45,793 nt of DNA from Cytophagales bacterium (GTDB taxonomy: Bacteria > Bacteroidota > Bacteroidia > Cytophagales > Bernardetiaceae), in assembly GCA_004293815.1 (NCBI GenBank), contig RDZD01000033.1:1-45793 (forward strand), given 5' to 3'. Shown one piece after another: positions 35,568 through 44,906 of this stretch. How positions within the stretch are numbered: the first letter of the stretch is position 1; each line of letters begins with the position of its first letter. The notes below the pieces were generated by a model. It searched no databases and was not told where the DNA came from. It saw nothing but the letters and a program-made list of their open reading frames with translations. The translations under genes and the position numbers were made by a program.

Positions 35568-35590
35568 GCTTTAAAATCAAGCTGTTGAAA

Positions 35591-35643
35591 TAACTTAGCC
35601 GTACTAAATCCTCTTTCGTAGAGGCTTTAGTACGGCTAAGTTA
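35591..35643. terminator. Large bidirectional hairpin between DUF2911 gene and htpG
   Basis: Arms 35591-35608 and 35626-35643 are perfect 18-bp complements. Inside them CCTCT (35610-35614) pairs with AGAGG (35620-35624) around a 5-nt loop, with a single T/C mismatch between the two helices. The element lies between two convergent genes, 24 and 33 nt from their stop codons, and could serve both strands. Neither side has a long T run. Confidence 0.8.
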
Positions 35644-35675
35644 CTTTATGAATATCACAAATGACGTTCAAAGTT

Positions 35676-37505
35676 TTACTTTTGAACCAGCTCTAAACTT
35701 CGGTTGATGAAATCAGCCAAAGCAGGACCTTTGAGCAGATTTTGCGAAAGCATGGCCAAGTCAAAGCTTTGACGAGCTAAGCGTTTTTTCTGGTCGTGGT
35801 CAGTTTGGGTAAGTATCTTTTGTACTAAACTGTGGTTAGAATTGACGACAATTTTGTAGTTGTCTCGCAAAATATTGGAATCCCAGCCGTTCATGGCTGA
35901 AATTTCTTTCATTCTGCGGTTAAACTCTGGTATGGTGAGGGTTACAGGAAACTCATCAGGCGGCAAAGAGGCAATTTGTACTTCCATTTCAGCATCAGCA
36001 GCCACTTCCACAAAGAGTTCTTTGAGTTGTTTCTGGTCGTCTTCTGAAAGGACAGACTCTACTTTTTCGTCTTTACCAATCAGTTCATATACGTTATCTG
36101 CATCTACACGCTTGATTCTAAACTTTTCTATCTTGCCTTCAAGATGCTGTATGAAATGTCCAGTAAGTGGCGTGTCAATGACAATCACATCATAGTTGTA
36201 TTTTTTTGCCGACTCAATAAAAATGTGCTGCTTGAGTGGGTCATTGGTATAAAGCGCGACTTTATTGCCGTTTTTGTCTGTTTGGTTGGCTGCAATATGT
36301 TCTTGATATTCTTCAAACGTAAAGTGCTTGTTTTCTACGTTCCGAAGCAAAGTAAATGACTTGGCTTTATCAAAAAATTTGTCATCGGTAACCATGCCAT
36401 ACTGCACAAAAAGGTTCAAACTAGACCACTTTTCTTCAAAGGCGGGGCGGTCATTTTTGAAAATCTCGTGGAGCTTATCTCCTACTTTTCGGCTGATATA
36501 GCTGTTTATCTTTTTAACGTTGCCGTCTGCTTGCAAGTAGCTGCGAGATACATTCAGCGGAATATCGGGAGAGTCTATCACGCCATGAAGAAGCATCAAA
36601 AATTCTGGCACAACATCCTTGACCTCGTCTGTAATAAATACTTGACGGCTATAAAGATGTATTTTTTCTTTAGAAACCACAAATTCCTTTTTAAGCTTGG
36701 GAAAATAAAGTACACCCGTGAGGTTGAAGGGATAATCTACGTTTAAGTGAATCCAGAACAAAGGCTCGTCTAAGGCTTGTGGATAAAGCTCCTTATAAAA
36801 AGCCTTGTAATCTTCGTCCTTAAGTTCTGAAGGGTTTTTTGTCCAGATAGGATTAGGGTTGTTGATAACCTCACCCTCAAAAGCCACAGGGAAGGGCAAA
36901 AACTTGCAATACTTTTGCAAAATTCCTCTCAGGCGATGAGCTTCCAAAAACTCTATAGAATCTTCGGCCAAATGCAAAACGATATCTGTACCCACTTCCT
37001 CTTTAGTCGTGTTGGCTAGGGTGTAAGTGGTGCTACCATCGCAAGTCCAGTGACAAGCTTCGTTGGCTGCTGCCGAATAAGAACGCGTAAAAATTTCTAC
37101 TTTGGCAGAAACCATAAAAGCAGAATAAAAACCTAAGCCAAAATGTCCGATAATTTGCTTAGAGGCATCTGTGTTTTTGTATTTTTCTATAAACTCTGTG
37201 GCACCAGAAAAGGCCACTTGGTTGATATACTTTTTGATATCTTCTTGTGTCATGCCAATACCGCCGTCCGAAACAGTCACTGTTTTAGCTTCAGTATTCA
37301 CGCTTATGTTTACTTTAAGACCATCCAGAGAGCCTTCATAAGTGCCCAAACTAGCTAAATGACGCAGTTTTTGCGATGCGTCAATCCCATTGGCTACCAA
37401 CTCTCGCAGAAATATTTCCTGGTCTGCATACAAGAATTTTTTAATGATGGGAAAAATATTTTCGGTATGTACCGAAAGTGTACCTTGCATTTCTGTTGCT
37501 TCCAT
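35676..37505 (-). CDS. htpG: Molecular chaperone HtpG (Hsp90)
   Basis: HtpG is the bacterial Hsp90, an ATP-dependent dimeric chaperone in the cytoplasm. The 609-residue protein has the GHKL ATP-binding N-domain with FLRELVANGIDASQKL (Glu and Asn of the N box), DGGIGMT and GHFGLGFYSAFMV. The middle domain contains LYFPKLKKEFV and IPLNVSRSYLQ with the catalytic-loop arginine, and a C-terminal dimerisation domain follows. Length matches Bacteroidota orthologues. It appears monocistronic. No CIRCE or other heat-shock operator could be seen in the 169-bp upstream gap, nor an exact -7 box. Confidence 0.97.
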   Translation of the reverse strand: MEATEMQGTLSVHTENIFPIIKKFLYADQEIFLRELVANGIDASQKLRHLASLGTYEGSLDGLKVNISVNTEAKTVTVSDGGIGMTQEDIKKYINQVAFSGATEFIEKYKNTDASKQIIGHFGLGFYSAFMVSAKVEIFTRSYSAAANEACHWTCDGSTTYTLANTTKEEVGTDIVLHLAEDSIEFLEAHRLRGILQKYCKFLPFPVAFEGEVINNPNPIWTKNPSELKDEDYKAFYKELYPQALDEPLFWIHLNVDYPFNLTGVLYFPKLKKEFVVSKEKIHLYSRQVFITDEVKDVVPEFLMLLHGVIDSPDIPLNVSRSYLQADGNVKKINSYISRKVGDKLHEIFKNDRPAFEEKWSSLNLFVQYGMVTDDKFFDKAKSFTLLRNVENKHFTFEEYQEHIAANQTDKNGNKVALYTNDPLKQHIFIESAKKYNYDVIVIDTPLTGHFIQHLEGKIEKFRIKRVDADNVYELIGKDEKVESVLSEDDQKQLKELFVEVAADAEMEVQIASLPPDEFPVTLTIPEFNRRMKEISAMNGWDSNILRDNYKIVVNSNHSLVQKILTQTDHDQKKRLARQSFDLAMLSQNLLKGPALADFINRSLELVQK

Positions 37506-37674
37506 AATGACTTTAAAATAAGTTCTTGTCTACATTTTGCAAGGATTGTTCCGAAGTTGTTTTATGTCAAAATGTCAGAATTGAGTAAATCAAGCAACGA
37601 TAATAAGAAACTACGGCAAGGAATTGCTATTTTGAGCAAAGACCAGCATCTTTGCACCAAAAAGAAAGATATTT

Positions 37675-38199
37675 ATGAAAATTATTGCATTTGGCGCAAG
37701 CAGCAGCAGCACCTCCATCAACAAGCAGCTGGCAGTTTATGCAGCTAACCAGCTCAAAAACCAGCATCAAGTAGAGATTTTAGATCTTCAAGACTTTGAG
37801 CTACCGCTTTATTCTATTGACCTAGAGAAAAAAATCGGCATTCCCGCCCCTGCGCTTCAGTTTCAGCAGAAGCTAGACAGCGCAGATTTAATCATCGTGT
37901 CTTTGGCCGAACATAATGGTTCTTATACAGCGGTCTTCAAAAACCTATTTGATTGGATTTCGCGTCACAAAGTAAAGTGCTTTGCGGACAAAAAAATGAT
38001 TTTACTAGCCACTTCGCCTGGCGGCAGAGGCGGGATGAGCGTCCTTGAAACAGCCAAACTGCGTTTTCCTAGTCACGGAGCTGAAGTTATAGCAGCATTC
38101 AGTCTGCCGTTTTTTAGTAAAAACTTTTCAGAACAAGACGGCATTACAGATGCTGAACTGGCGCAAAAGTTCAAACATGTTTTAGATTTGGTGGGATAA
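37675..38199 (+). CDS. NADPH-dependent FMN reductase-like flavoprotein
   Basis: The 174-residue protein has a flavodoxin-like fold of the NADPH-dependent FMN reductase family. The phosphate-binding loop follows the first strand (IIAFGASSSSTSINKQLA), and the flavin-contacting AEHNGSYTAVFKNLFDW and LATSPGGRGGMSVLE loops are clear. Such enzymes reduce FMN, quinones, azo compounds or chromate; the substrate here cannot be specified. An overlapping open frame 37359-37748 in another phase is not a gene. A weak promoter may lie at 37622-37654 (ATTG, N21, CATCTTTG). Confidence 0.88.
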   Translation: MKIIAFGASSSSTSINKQLAVYAANQLKNQHQVEILDLQDFELPLYSIDLEKKIGIPAPALQFQQKLDSADLIIVSLAEHNGSYTAVFKNLFDWISRHKVKCFADKKMILLATSPGGRGGMSVLETAKLRFPSHGAEVIAAFSLPFFSKNFSEQDGITDAELAQKFKHVLDLVG

Positions 38200-38264
38200 C
38201 TATAGAACCTACTGGTAATTTATTTGAGAGCTGTAGTGCCTGTCAAAAACGCAGTCAGAGGCTT

Positions 38265-38531
38265 TTAACTGAGCAGTAAGGTTACAAAAAGTCCCGTAGC
38301 AAAGCCGCACAAACTGGCGTAAAGTTTCACACTCGGTTGATTGCGAAGCAAAAAGCCCCCCAGTCCACCCGTAAACAACCCACCTAGTATGCCCAGAAGG
38401 CCGCCTATAAGCCAGTTAGGGAATATCTGGTGAGCGTGCTCATCGCCTGTAAACTGAGACAAAGCACCACCCACAAAGCCGCCTAAAGCACCCAAGAATG
38501 CCCACAGCAAAATACTCAAAAATGTTTTCAT
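38265..38531 (-). CDS. Small glycine-rich membrane protein
   Basis: This 88-residue protein has three hydrophobic segments rich in glycine: about residues 5-25 (ILLWAFLGALGGFVGGALS), 39-62 (NWLIGGLLGILGGLFTGGLG) and 70-88. A short polar loop with GDEHAHQ lies between the first two. The GG-x-x-GG spacing suggests tightly packed helices. It is convergent with the upstream flavoprotein gene and divergent from rpsU. I know of no function; the clean start, stop and membrane pattern make it a likely real gene. Confidence 0.7.
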   Translation of the reverse strand: MKTFLSILLWAFLGALGGFVGGALSQFTGDEHAHQIFPNWLIGGLLGILGGLFTGGLGGFLLRNQPSVKLYASLCGFATGLFVTLLLS

Positions 38532-38666
38532 GCAAAAAATATATTTTTTGATTAAAATTTAAAATCTGTTAGCCCCTAATCTAGCACTATTCATCTATTT
38601 AATAACGGCTTTGGTAATAAAAAACAAAAAAAGTTGAGCTTTTTTCGTTAATCCCAAAAATCTTTT

Positions 38667-38674
38667 TATATTTG
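38667..38674 (+). promoter_or_regulatory. -7 promoter element of rpsU
   Basis: TATATTTG is an exact match to TAnnTTTG, 52 nt before the rpsU start codon. The best -33 partner is TTCG at 38644-38647 (19-bp spacing, one mismatch). Confidence 0.6.
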
Positions 38675-38726
38675 CACCCAAATCCAAAATAACAACCTGT
38701 ACAAGCAGATTAAAACATCAACTGTT

Positions 38727-38921
38727 ATGATAGAAATCCGTATCAAAGATAACGAATCCATAGACAGAGCTCTCAAACGCTTCAAAAAGAAATTTGAAAA
38801 AGCAGGGGTTCTTCGTGAGCTTCGTAGCCGCTCTCATTTCGAGAAGCCTTCTGTGTGGAAACGCGACGGCAAGCTTAAAGCTGTTTACCGTCAGCAAATG
38901 GAGTCTTCGCGCGCAAACTAA
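38727..38921 (+). CDS. rpsU: 30S ribosomal protein bS21
   Basis: This 64-residue basic protein has the bS21 signature: [18 protein letters not shown], a central [13 protein letters not shown] and a basic C-terminus. bS21 sits in the 30S subunit next to the 3' end of 16S rRNA and takes part in initiation; in Bacteroidota it helps to hide the anti-Shine-Dalgarno sequence. It is monocistronic here, bounded by its own promoter and a strong terminator. Confidence 0.97.
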   Translation: MIEIRIKDNESIDRALKRFKKKFEKAGVLRELRSRSHFEKPSVWKRDGKLKAVYRQQMESSRAN

Positions 38922-38942
38922 TACAAGTTTTGCGTTACGCCT

Positions 38943-38989
38943 AAAAGTAACCTTGAAAGTTGCATAAAACTTTCAAGGTTACTTTTTTT
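38943..38989 (+). terminator. Strong rho-independent terminator of rpsU
   Basis: Arms 38943-38961 and 38968-38986 form a perfect 19-bp stem with a 6-nt loop, and the T run continues to 38989. It lies 21 nt after the rpsU stop codon. Confidence 0.93.
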
Positions 38990-39112
38990 ATGGTATATTT
39001 TGATGTTATTGCAGAGCGGTTATGCCGTAAGTGAGGTTTGTGACTATTTATAATGCCTTTAACGGCTCACTATCAAAATTTTATATTCTCTTATCACTTA
39101 AGTTTTAATTTT

Positions 39113-41941
39113 ATGAAGCCCTCTTTTCTTAGTTGTCTTGTCGCGCTTGTGTGCGGGCTGCTCTCTCACGTGCTTTGGGCTCAATACAGCCCCAAAGATT
39201 TTCCAATTGATCCATCGGTGCGAACAGGCAAGTTGGCCAATGGGATGGTGTACTACATCAAGGCTAACGCCACGCCCAAAAACAGAGTTGAGCTACGCTT
39301 GGCGGTCAATGCAGGCTCGCTTTTGGAAGAAGACGACCAACGCGGCTTGGCACACTTTACAGAGCACATGGCCTTTAATGGTACCAAAAATTTCTCTAAG
39401 AACGATGTAGTGAATTTGTTGCAAAAGTTTGGTGTCAAGTTTGGTGCCGACATTAACGCCTACACCTCTTTTGACGAAACAGTTTATCAGCTTCAATTGC
39501 CCACCGACTCTGCCGACATCCTCAACAAAGGGTTTCAGATTTTGGAAGATTGGGCACACAATGTGAGCTTTGAAGGCGAAGAGATAGATAAAGAACGCGG
39601 AATTATTATTGAAGAATGGCGTTCCAGAGACCTCAATGCCGACTCACGCATGATGAGCAAAACACTACCTGTGTTGTACAAAGGCTCAAAATATCCTATC
39701 AGAGAGCCTATTGGCACTGTAGAGATTTTGGAAACCTTCAAGCACGAAAGAATCAGAAAGTTCTACAAAGATTGGTACAGACCAGATTTGATGGCAGTCA
39801 TAGTGGTGGGCGATATCAATCCCGAGGAGATGGAGAAAAAAGTAAAGGAGCAATTTGGTAAGATTCCTGCTTCAGTCAATCCAATTCCGCGCCCTATTTT
39901 TGAAGTGCCTAAGCATGATGAAAATCTTATCGTGGTTACCGAAGACAAAGAGGCCATGTCCTCAACGCTGCAACTCATGTTCAAACGCGATGCCAGCCAG
40001 GTGAGCACTTGGGCAGACCGCAGGAAAAAAACGGCTGCGTCACTCTTTACAGCGATGCTTAATTCTAGATTTAACGAAATGCGTTTTGAAAGCAACCCGC
40101 CTTTTCAGTATGCGGCAAGTTTTGACGGTGATAGCTGGGCAAGAGCTGTAGAAGCCTTTCAAGTTTATGCAGGGGTGGCCAATGACGATCCACTGCGTGC
40201 AGTATCCTCTATTTATGAGTCTTTTGAGCGTGTAAGGCAGTTTGGTTTTATTGCGCCTGAACTTGATAGAGCTAAAAAACAGGTGATAGCTGCTTTAGAA
40301 AAATCTTATAATGAAAGAAATACTACCGAGTCGCGAATTTACTGCTATCGTTTGGTGGCTAACTTTCTTAATAATAAAATCTTAGCAGACCCAGAGACCG
40401 ACTTTGCAGCTATGAAAAGTCTCGTAGAGGGCATTACCTTGGAGGAGGTAAACCAGCTCGTGGCTAGCTTAATGCCTAGTACCAACAGCGTATTGGCGAT
40501 TACTTGCATTCAGAAAGAAGGCTCCAAGATGCCTACCGAAGCCGAAGTCCGTGAAGCAATAGCCAAAACCAAAACGCTTCAGTACAAGCCTTATGAAGAA
40601 AAAGCCATTGCAACCAATTTATTGGCCTCAGAGCCTAAAAGCGGTAAAATAGCTTCTCTCAAAAAAGGACCTGAAGGTGTTACAGAAATGACGCTTAGCA
40701 ATGGTTTGCGTGTTTTGCTCAAGCAAACGGAGTTTAAACAAGATGAAATCATGTTTTCGGCTTTCAGCAGTGGTGGACACTCCCTTTATTCCGACAAGGA
40801 CTTTGTTTCAGCTGCTTATGCTGGCGAAATGGTGGAAACTACGGGCTGGGGAAGTTTTTCAGCTGTGAATTTGCGCAAAGCACTGGCAGGAAAAACGGCC
40901 TATATAGGTGCAAGCGTAGATATGTACGAAGAGCGTTTGTACGGACAGAGCAAAACCATGGAGGCAAAAGATCTTTTTCAGCTCATTCACTTGGCCATGA
41001 CCTCACCACGCGAAGACGCGGAGGCTGCCAAGAATTTTGTACAAATGCAACTAGATCAAGTAAAAGGCTATATGAATAGCCCAGAAGTGATGGCCAGTAT
41101 AGAATCTAGCCAAATGATGTCTAATTACCACAAAAGAGTGTTGATGTTGCCCAATGAAGAAATTATGGCTAAATTTGATGCTCAAAAAGCTATCAAGTTT
41201 TATAAAGAACGCTTTAGCAATGCGGCAGATTTTACGGTGGTATTCGTGGGTAAGTTCAATGAAGACGAACTTAAACCGCTTATAGAAAAATACTTGGCTT
41301 CTTTGCCTACACTCAACAAAGCTGAAAAGTTTAAAGATTTGGGTGTACGTCCGCCAAAAGGTGTTACCAAGAAAGAACTTTTTGCAGGGGTAGACGAAAA
41401 AAGTTCGGTTAATCTGACCTTTCACAGAACAGAAAAAGCCAATCAGTACGAAATGACTGATTATGTACGTCTTATGGCTCTCAGCGATCTCATGGATCTA
41501 AGGCTCACAGAGGTTTTGAGAGAAGACAAAGGCGGTGTGTATTCGCCTTACTGCGGTATGTCATTCGAGCGTATGCCTTTGAATATGAGCACACTGACAG
41601 TAGCTTTTGACTGCTCGCCTACCAACGCCGAGAATCTGACCACTACGACATTGTCTTTGTTGGAAAGCATCCAAAAGAATGGTGCTAGCGAATCGGATTT
41701 GGGCAAAGTAAAAGAAGGTCTCAAACGCGAACACGAGGCGAATCTTCAGCAAAACAGATACTGGATGCGCGCCATTGAACGCGGATACAGATACGGCAAA
41801 GATATGAGTGCACTCGCCACCTACACAAAGCTCATAGATGCACTCACTACCAAAGATTTGCAAGATGCCGCTAAACGTTTTGCAGACTTCTCTAGCTACA
41901 CACAACTTACGCTCTATCCAGCTAAGTATCAGAAGAAGTAA
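39113..41941 (+). CDS. Exported M16-family zinc metallopeptidase (insulinase/pitrilysin type)
   Basis: From ATG 39113 the 942-residue product has a signal peptide (MKPSFLSCLVALVCGLLSHV, cleavage near WAQ). The frame is open 20 codons further upstream to 39053, but that would bury the signal peptide. The N-terminal M16 domain carries the inverted zinc motif HFTEH at 81-85, with the third ligand expected in GIIIEEWRSR near 165. Two further M16-like halves follow; the C-terminal one, starting around MTLSNGLRVLLKQ, has no HxxEH and is the usual inactive partner. One chain can thus form the whole peptide-degrading chamber in the periplasm. Substrate is unknown. A terminator follows at 41976. Confidence 0.93.
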   Translation: MKPSFLSCLVALVCGLLSHVLWAQYSPKDFPIDPSVRTGKLANGMVYYIKANATPKNRVELRLAVNAGSLLEEDDQRGLAHFTEHMAFNGTKNFSKNDVVNLLQKFGVKFGADINAYTSFDETVYQLQLPTDSADILNKGFQILEDWAHNVSFEGEEIDKERGIIIEEWRSRDLNADSRMMSKTLPVLYKGSKYPIREPIGTVEILETFKHERIRKFYKDWYRPDLMAVIVVGDINPEEMEKKVKEQFGKIPASVNPIPRPIFEVPKHDENLIVVTEDKEAMSSTLQLMFKRDASQVSTWADRRKKTAASLFTAMLNSRFNEMRFESNPPFQYAASFDGDSWARAVEAFQVYAGVANDDPLRAVSSIYESFERVRQFGFIAPELDRAKKQVIAALEKSYNERNTTESRIYCYRLVANFLNNKILADPETDFAAMKSLVEGITLEEVNQLVASLMPSTNSVLAITCIQKEGSKMPTEAEVREAIAKTKTLQYKPYEEKAIATNLLASEPKSGKIASLKKGPEGVTEMTLSNGLRVLLKQTEFKQDEIMFSAFSSGGHSLYSDKDFVSAAYAGEMVETTGWGSFSAVNLRKALAGKTAYIGASVDMYEERLYGQSKTMEAKDLFQLIHLAMTSPREDAEAAKNFVQMQLDQVKGYMNSPEVMASIESSQMMSNYHKRVLMLPNEEIMAKFDAQKAIKFYKERFSNAADFTVVFVGKFNEDELKPLIEKYLASLPTLNKAEKFKDLGVRPPKGVTKKELFAGVDEKSSVNLTFHRTEKANQYEMTDYVRLMALSDLMDLRLTEVLREDKGGVYSPYCGMSFERMPLNMSTLTVAFDCSPTNAENLTTTTLSLLESIQKNGASESDLGKVKEGLKREHEANLQQNRYWMRAIERGYRYGKDMSALATYTKLIDALTTKDLQDAAKRFADFSSYTQLTLYPAKYQKK

Positions 41942-41975
41942 TCCAAGGTACTTTTAGACACCCTTGTATCGCATT

Positions 41976-42015
41976 CAAAAACGCAAAATAGCTTAAAAAC
42001 TGTTTTGCGTTTTTG
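41976..42015 (+). terminator. Hairpin terminator after the M16 peptidase
   Basis: Arms 41976-41991 and 42000-42015 form a 16-bp stem with one G-T pair and an 8-nt loop. The T-rich right arm (GTTTTTG) ends the helix, but no separate U tract follows. Confidence 0.75.
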
Positions 42016-42152
42016 AGCGCGGTATGAAGCCCACCGAAATCAATGTGTCTGAAATGAAATCATAACAAAACACCTGAGCCTAGTTTTACGTATAAGATTA
42101 ACAAAAAATTTATATATTCAAGTCCTCTTTATTGTAAACTCTTCGCCTACAA

Positions 42153-44831
42153 ATGCTTTTTAGAAACAAACCGCCACAAACAAAACCATATAAATTTCGC
42201 GATTTAAAAATCTATTCTTCTACTGAATGGCTGGCTGATGGTCAGAAAGCCTATAGGACTGTCTTTGATTACGCGGAATTATCATACCTCTATGTGGAGT
42301 TGTCGTTTTTTAACAAGCTTTTGGACGAAGAAGATTGGGTAGGAAAAATTGTATTATCCGCTTTTAGAATAGATCCCGAAACTTCGCGCAAGTCCGACTC
42401 TATGTGTGAGATTTCAGTGGATCTCAATGCCGATATGCGCGAGCCTATACTCTACGCTCGGGAAGGCTGGGGTAGTCCTGATAAAAAAGGTTTTTGGGGA
42501 CACGGCGAGTATATCTGGGAAGCCTATATCAACAATGAGCTGGTAGCCACACGCACATTTCATGTTGTGGACTTTGGTTATACTTTCCAGCAAGACTACG
42601 AATCTACCTTTTCTATCAAAAAAATATTGCTTTTCGAGGGGCCTAATAAGCTCATTCCCCGCATTGATAGAACCTATCTCAAAACATTCAACCGCGCCAC
42701 TACACGCTACGTGTGGGTGGAGCTAGAGCTAGAAAATCAGGCCATTGATGACTGGACGGCTGAGTTTATCTTTCAGTTTTATGCCAGTTCGGGTTTGCTC
42801 AAGGGAAAAACTATAGAAGTCAAAACCCATAAAGCAGAGCAAGAAGACGACAAGATTTTTGTAGAGACAGGTTGGGGAGCGGAACAGCCCAATTCTTGGC
42901 AGGAAGGCACTTATACCCTCAGAATTTCTTGTTTAGATGTACAAATAGCCTCTTTGTCTTTTAAGATAGAAGACATAGACACCAAAGGGGTAGTGGCTTA
43001 TTATGACCACCAAAACAGCGAAATTGTACAGGGAGTACCCAAAGACGCACCCAACAATCAGGGGGAGTCTTTAGAGTCTATTTTTCAAAAAATAGATACA
43101 CAAATGGTAGGCATAGCCTCGGTCAAGCAAAAAGTACACGAGCTAACGGACTACCTCAAATTTTTGCAGCTCAGACGCGACAAAAATCTTTATGCCAAGG
43201 CCAATCTTCACAGTGTGCTGCTTGGCAGCCCTGGTACGGGCAAGACGACCATGGCACGCCTCTTGGCTAAAATTTACCATAGCTTGGGCTTTCTCAGTTC
43301 TGGACACCTCACAGAGGTGAGTCGCGTGGATTTGGTGGCGCAGTACATAGGCCAAACAGCACCCAAAGTAGAAGAAGTGCTAACAAAAGCGAGAGGAGGC
43401 ATTTTGTTTATAGACGAGGCTTACTCACTGGTGCGGGCGGCTGATGACAGCAAAGACTACGGCCACGAAGTGGTGGAAATGCTGGTCAAGGAAATGTCAG
43501 ACGACAATTCGGATATTGTCGTGCTGGTGGCTGGTTATGAAAAAGAAATGAATTTATTTTTAGGCCATAATCCTGGTTTTAAGTCCAGATTTGGGCATTT
43601 TTTGCACTTTGAAGACTTGCTCCCTCAAGAACTTATTCAAGTCATCAATACCACCGCTTTGCAGCAGGATTTGGTTATAGAAGAGACCGCCCAAGAATAT
43701 TTGAAAACACTCATCACTAAGGCTTTCCGCACGCGGGATCACTCCTTTGGCAATGCGCGTTATGTTAAAAATTTACTTGAAAAAGCTGCTATCAATCAAG
43801 GTGTTAGGGTTATGAAGGAGCGTGCAGACGAGGAAGAGGTGAGCGAAACCACACTCAAGCACATCACGCTCAAAGATGTGCAAAACATAGAGAAAGACTA
43901 TAAACGCTCTCAGCCAGTCATTCCGATAGAAGAGGATTTGTTAGAAGAAGCTCTCAAAGAGCTAGAAAGCATGACGGGACTCCGAGAAGTGAAGGCGCAC
44001 ATCAAAGAACTGGTTCAGTTGGTACGCTTTTATAGACAGACCCAAAAAAGCGTTTTACAAAGATTTTCGCTTCATGTGGTCTTTAAGGGCAACCCTGGTA
44101 CGGGCAAAACGACTGTGGCTAGAATTTTGGCCAAGATCTACAAAGCTTTGGGTATTTTGGAGCGTGGTCATTTGGTAGAAACTGATCGTCAGGGGCTTGT
44201 GGCTGGTTTTATTGGGCAAACAGCTCTTAAAACACGAGAAAAAATAGAGGCTGCCATGGGGGGCGTGTTGTTTATTGACGAAGCCTACGCCCTTGCGCCT
44301 GCTGGAAACGAAACCAACGACTTTGGCAAGGAGGCCGTAGAAGTTTTGTTGAAGCAAATGGAAGAGCACAGACATGAGCTGGTGGTCGTGGTGGCGGGTT
44401 ATACCGACAACATGGATAAGTTTATGGATATGAACCCAGGGCTTAAGTCGCGATTTGACCGCAGCATGCTTTTTGAAGATTTCAACTTAGACGAACTCAC
44501 CAATATTGCTTTGGAAATGCTCAAGCAAGACAGTTTAACACCTGATGCAGAAGCTCTAACTTATTTGCGCCAACAGCTTTTGGAGCTTTACGACAAACGG
44601 GACAAGTATTTTGGCAATGCCCGTACAGTGCGTCGCGTGGTGCAGGAGGCCGTGCGAAAGCAACACCTCCGCATGTCGGCTCTGCCCGAGCAGATGCGGA
44701 CAGAAACCGTCCTTCAAACACTTGTTTTGGAAGACCTCAAGGCTGTAAGCTTCAAAGACGCAGACAAAAACCGACGCAGCAAAGTAGGTTTTAGGGTGTC
44801 GGATCAGCAGCAACCCAAAAGCAATCCTTAA
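42153..44831 (+). CDS. Double AAA+ ATPase (CbbX/SpoVK-like) with duplicated beta-rich N-terminal module
   Basis: The 892-residue protein has no signal peptide. Residues about 9-275 contain two copies of an unrecognised beta-rich module of roughly 130 residues. Each has a Y-(V)-x-V-E-L strand, a (D/E)-D-W segment, and a GWG (105-107 and 240-242) followed by W-x-x-G-x-Y. Two AAA+ domains of the CbbX/SpoVK type follow. Domain 1 has GSPGTGKT at 358-365 and LFIDEAYS near 425; domain 2 has GNPGTGKT at 646-653 and LFIDEAYA near 705. Both have AGY and PGLKSRF/PGFKSRF segments with the arginine finger, so both look active. Such ATPases remodel protein complexes (CbbX acts on Rubisco), but the target here is unknown. 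The MmeI-like gene starts 75 nt downstream on the same strand. Confidence 0.88.
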   Translation: MLFRNKPPQTKPYKFRDLKIYSSTEWLADGQKAYRTVFDYAELSYLYVELSFFNKLLDEEDWVGKIVLSAFRIDPETSRKSDSMCEISVDLNADMREPILYAREGWGSPDKKGFWGHGEYIWEAYINNELVATRTFHVVDFGYTFQQDYESTFSIKKILLFEGPNKLIPRIDRTYLKTFNRATTRYVWVELELENQAIDDWTAEFIFQFYASSGLLKGKTIEVKTHKAEQEDDKIFVETGWGAEQPNSWQEGTYTLRISCLDVQIASLSFKIEDIDTKGVVAYYDHQNSEIVQGVPKDAPNNQGESLESIFQKIDTQMVGIASVKQKVHELTDYLKFLQLRRDKNLYAKANLHSVLLGSPGTGKTTMARLLAKIYHSLGFLSSGHLTEVSRVDLVAQYIGQTAPKVEEVLTKARGGILFIDEAYSLVRAADDSKDYGHEVVEMLVKEMSDDNSDIVVLVAGYEKEMNLFLGHNPGFKSRFGHFLHFEDLLPQELIQVINTTALQQDLVIEETAQEYLKTLITKAFRTRDHSFGNARYVKNLLEKAAINQGVRVMKERADEEEVSETTLKHITLKDVQNIEKDYKRSQPVIPIEEDLLEEALKELESMTGLREVKAHIKELVQLVRFYRQTQKSVLQRFSLHVVFKGNPGTGKTTVARILAKIYKALGILERGHLVETDRQGLVAGFIGQTALKTREKIEAAMGGVLFIDEAYALAPAGNETNDFGKEAVEVLLKQMEEHRHELVVVVAGYTDNMDKFMDMNPGLKSRFDRSMLFEDFNLDELTNIALEMLKQDSLTPDAEALTYLRQQLLELYDKRDKYFGNARTVRRVVQEAVRKQHLRMSALPEQMRTETVLQTLVLEDLKAVSFKDADKNRRSKVGFRVSDQQQPKSNP

Positions 44832-44906
44832 AAAATCTAGGCTCTTGCTCTATACAAAGGGCATCAGAAATAACAGAATCCCACAAAATCATAAAAAAAC
44901 AACAGC

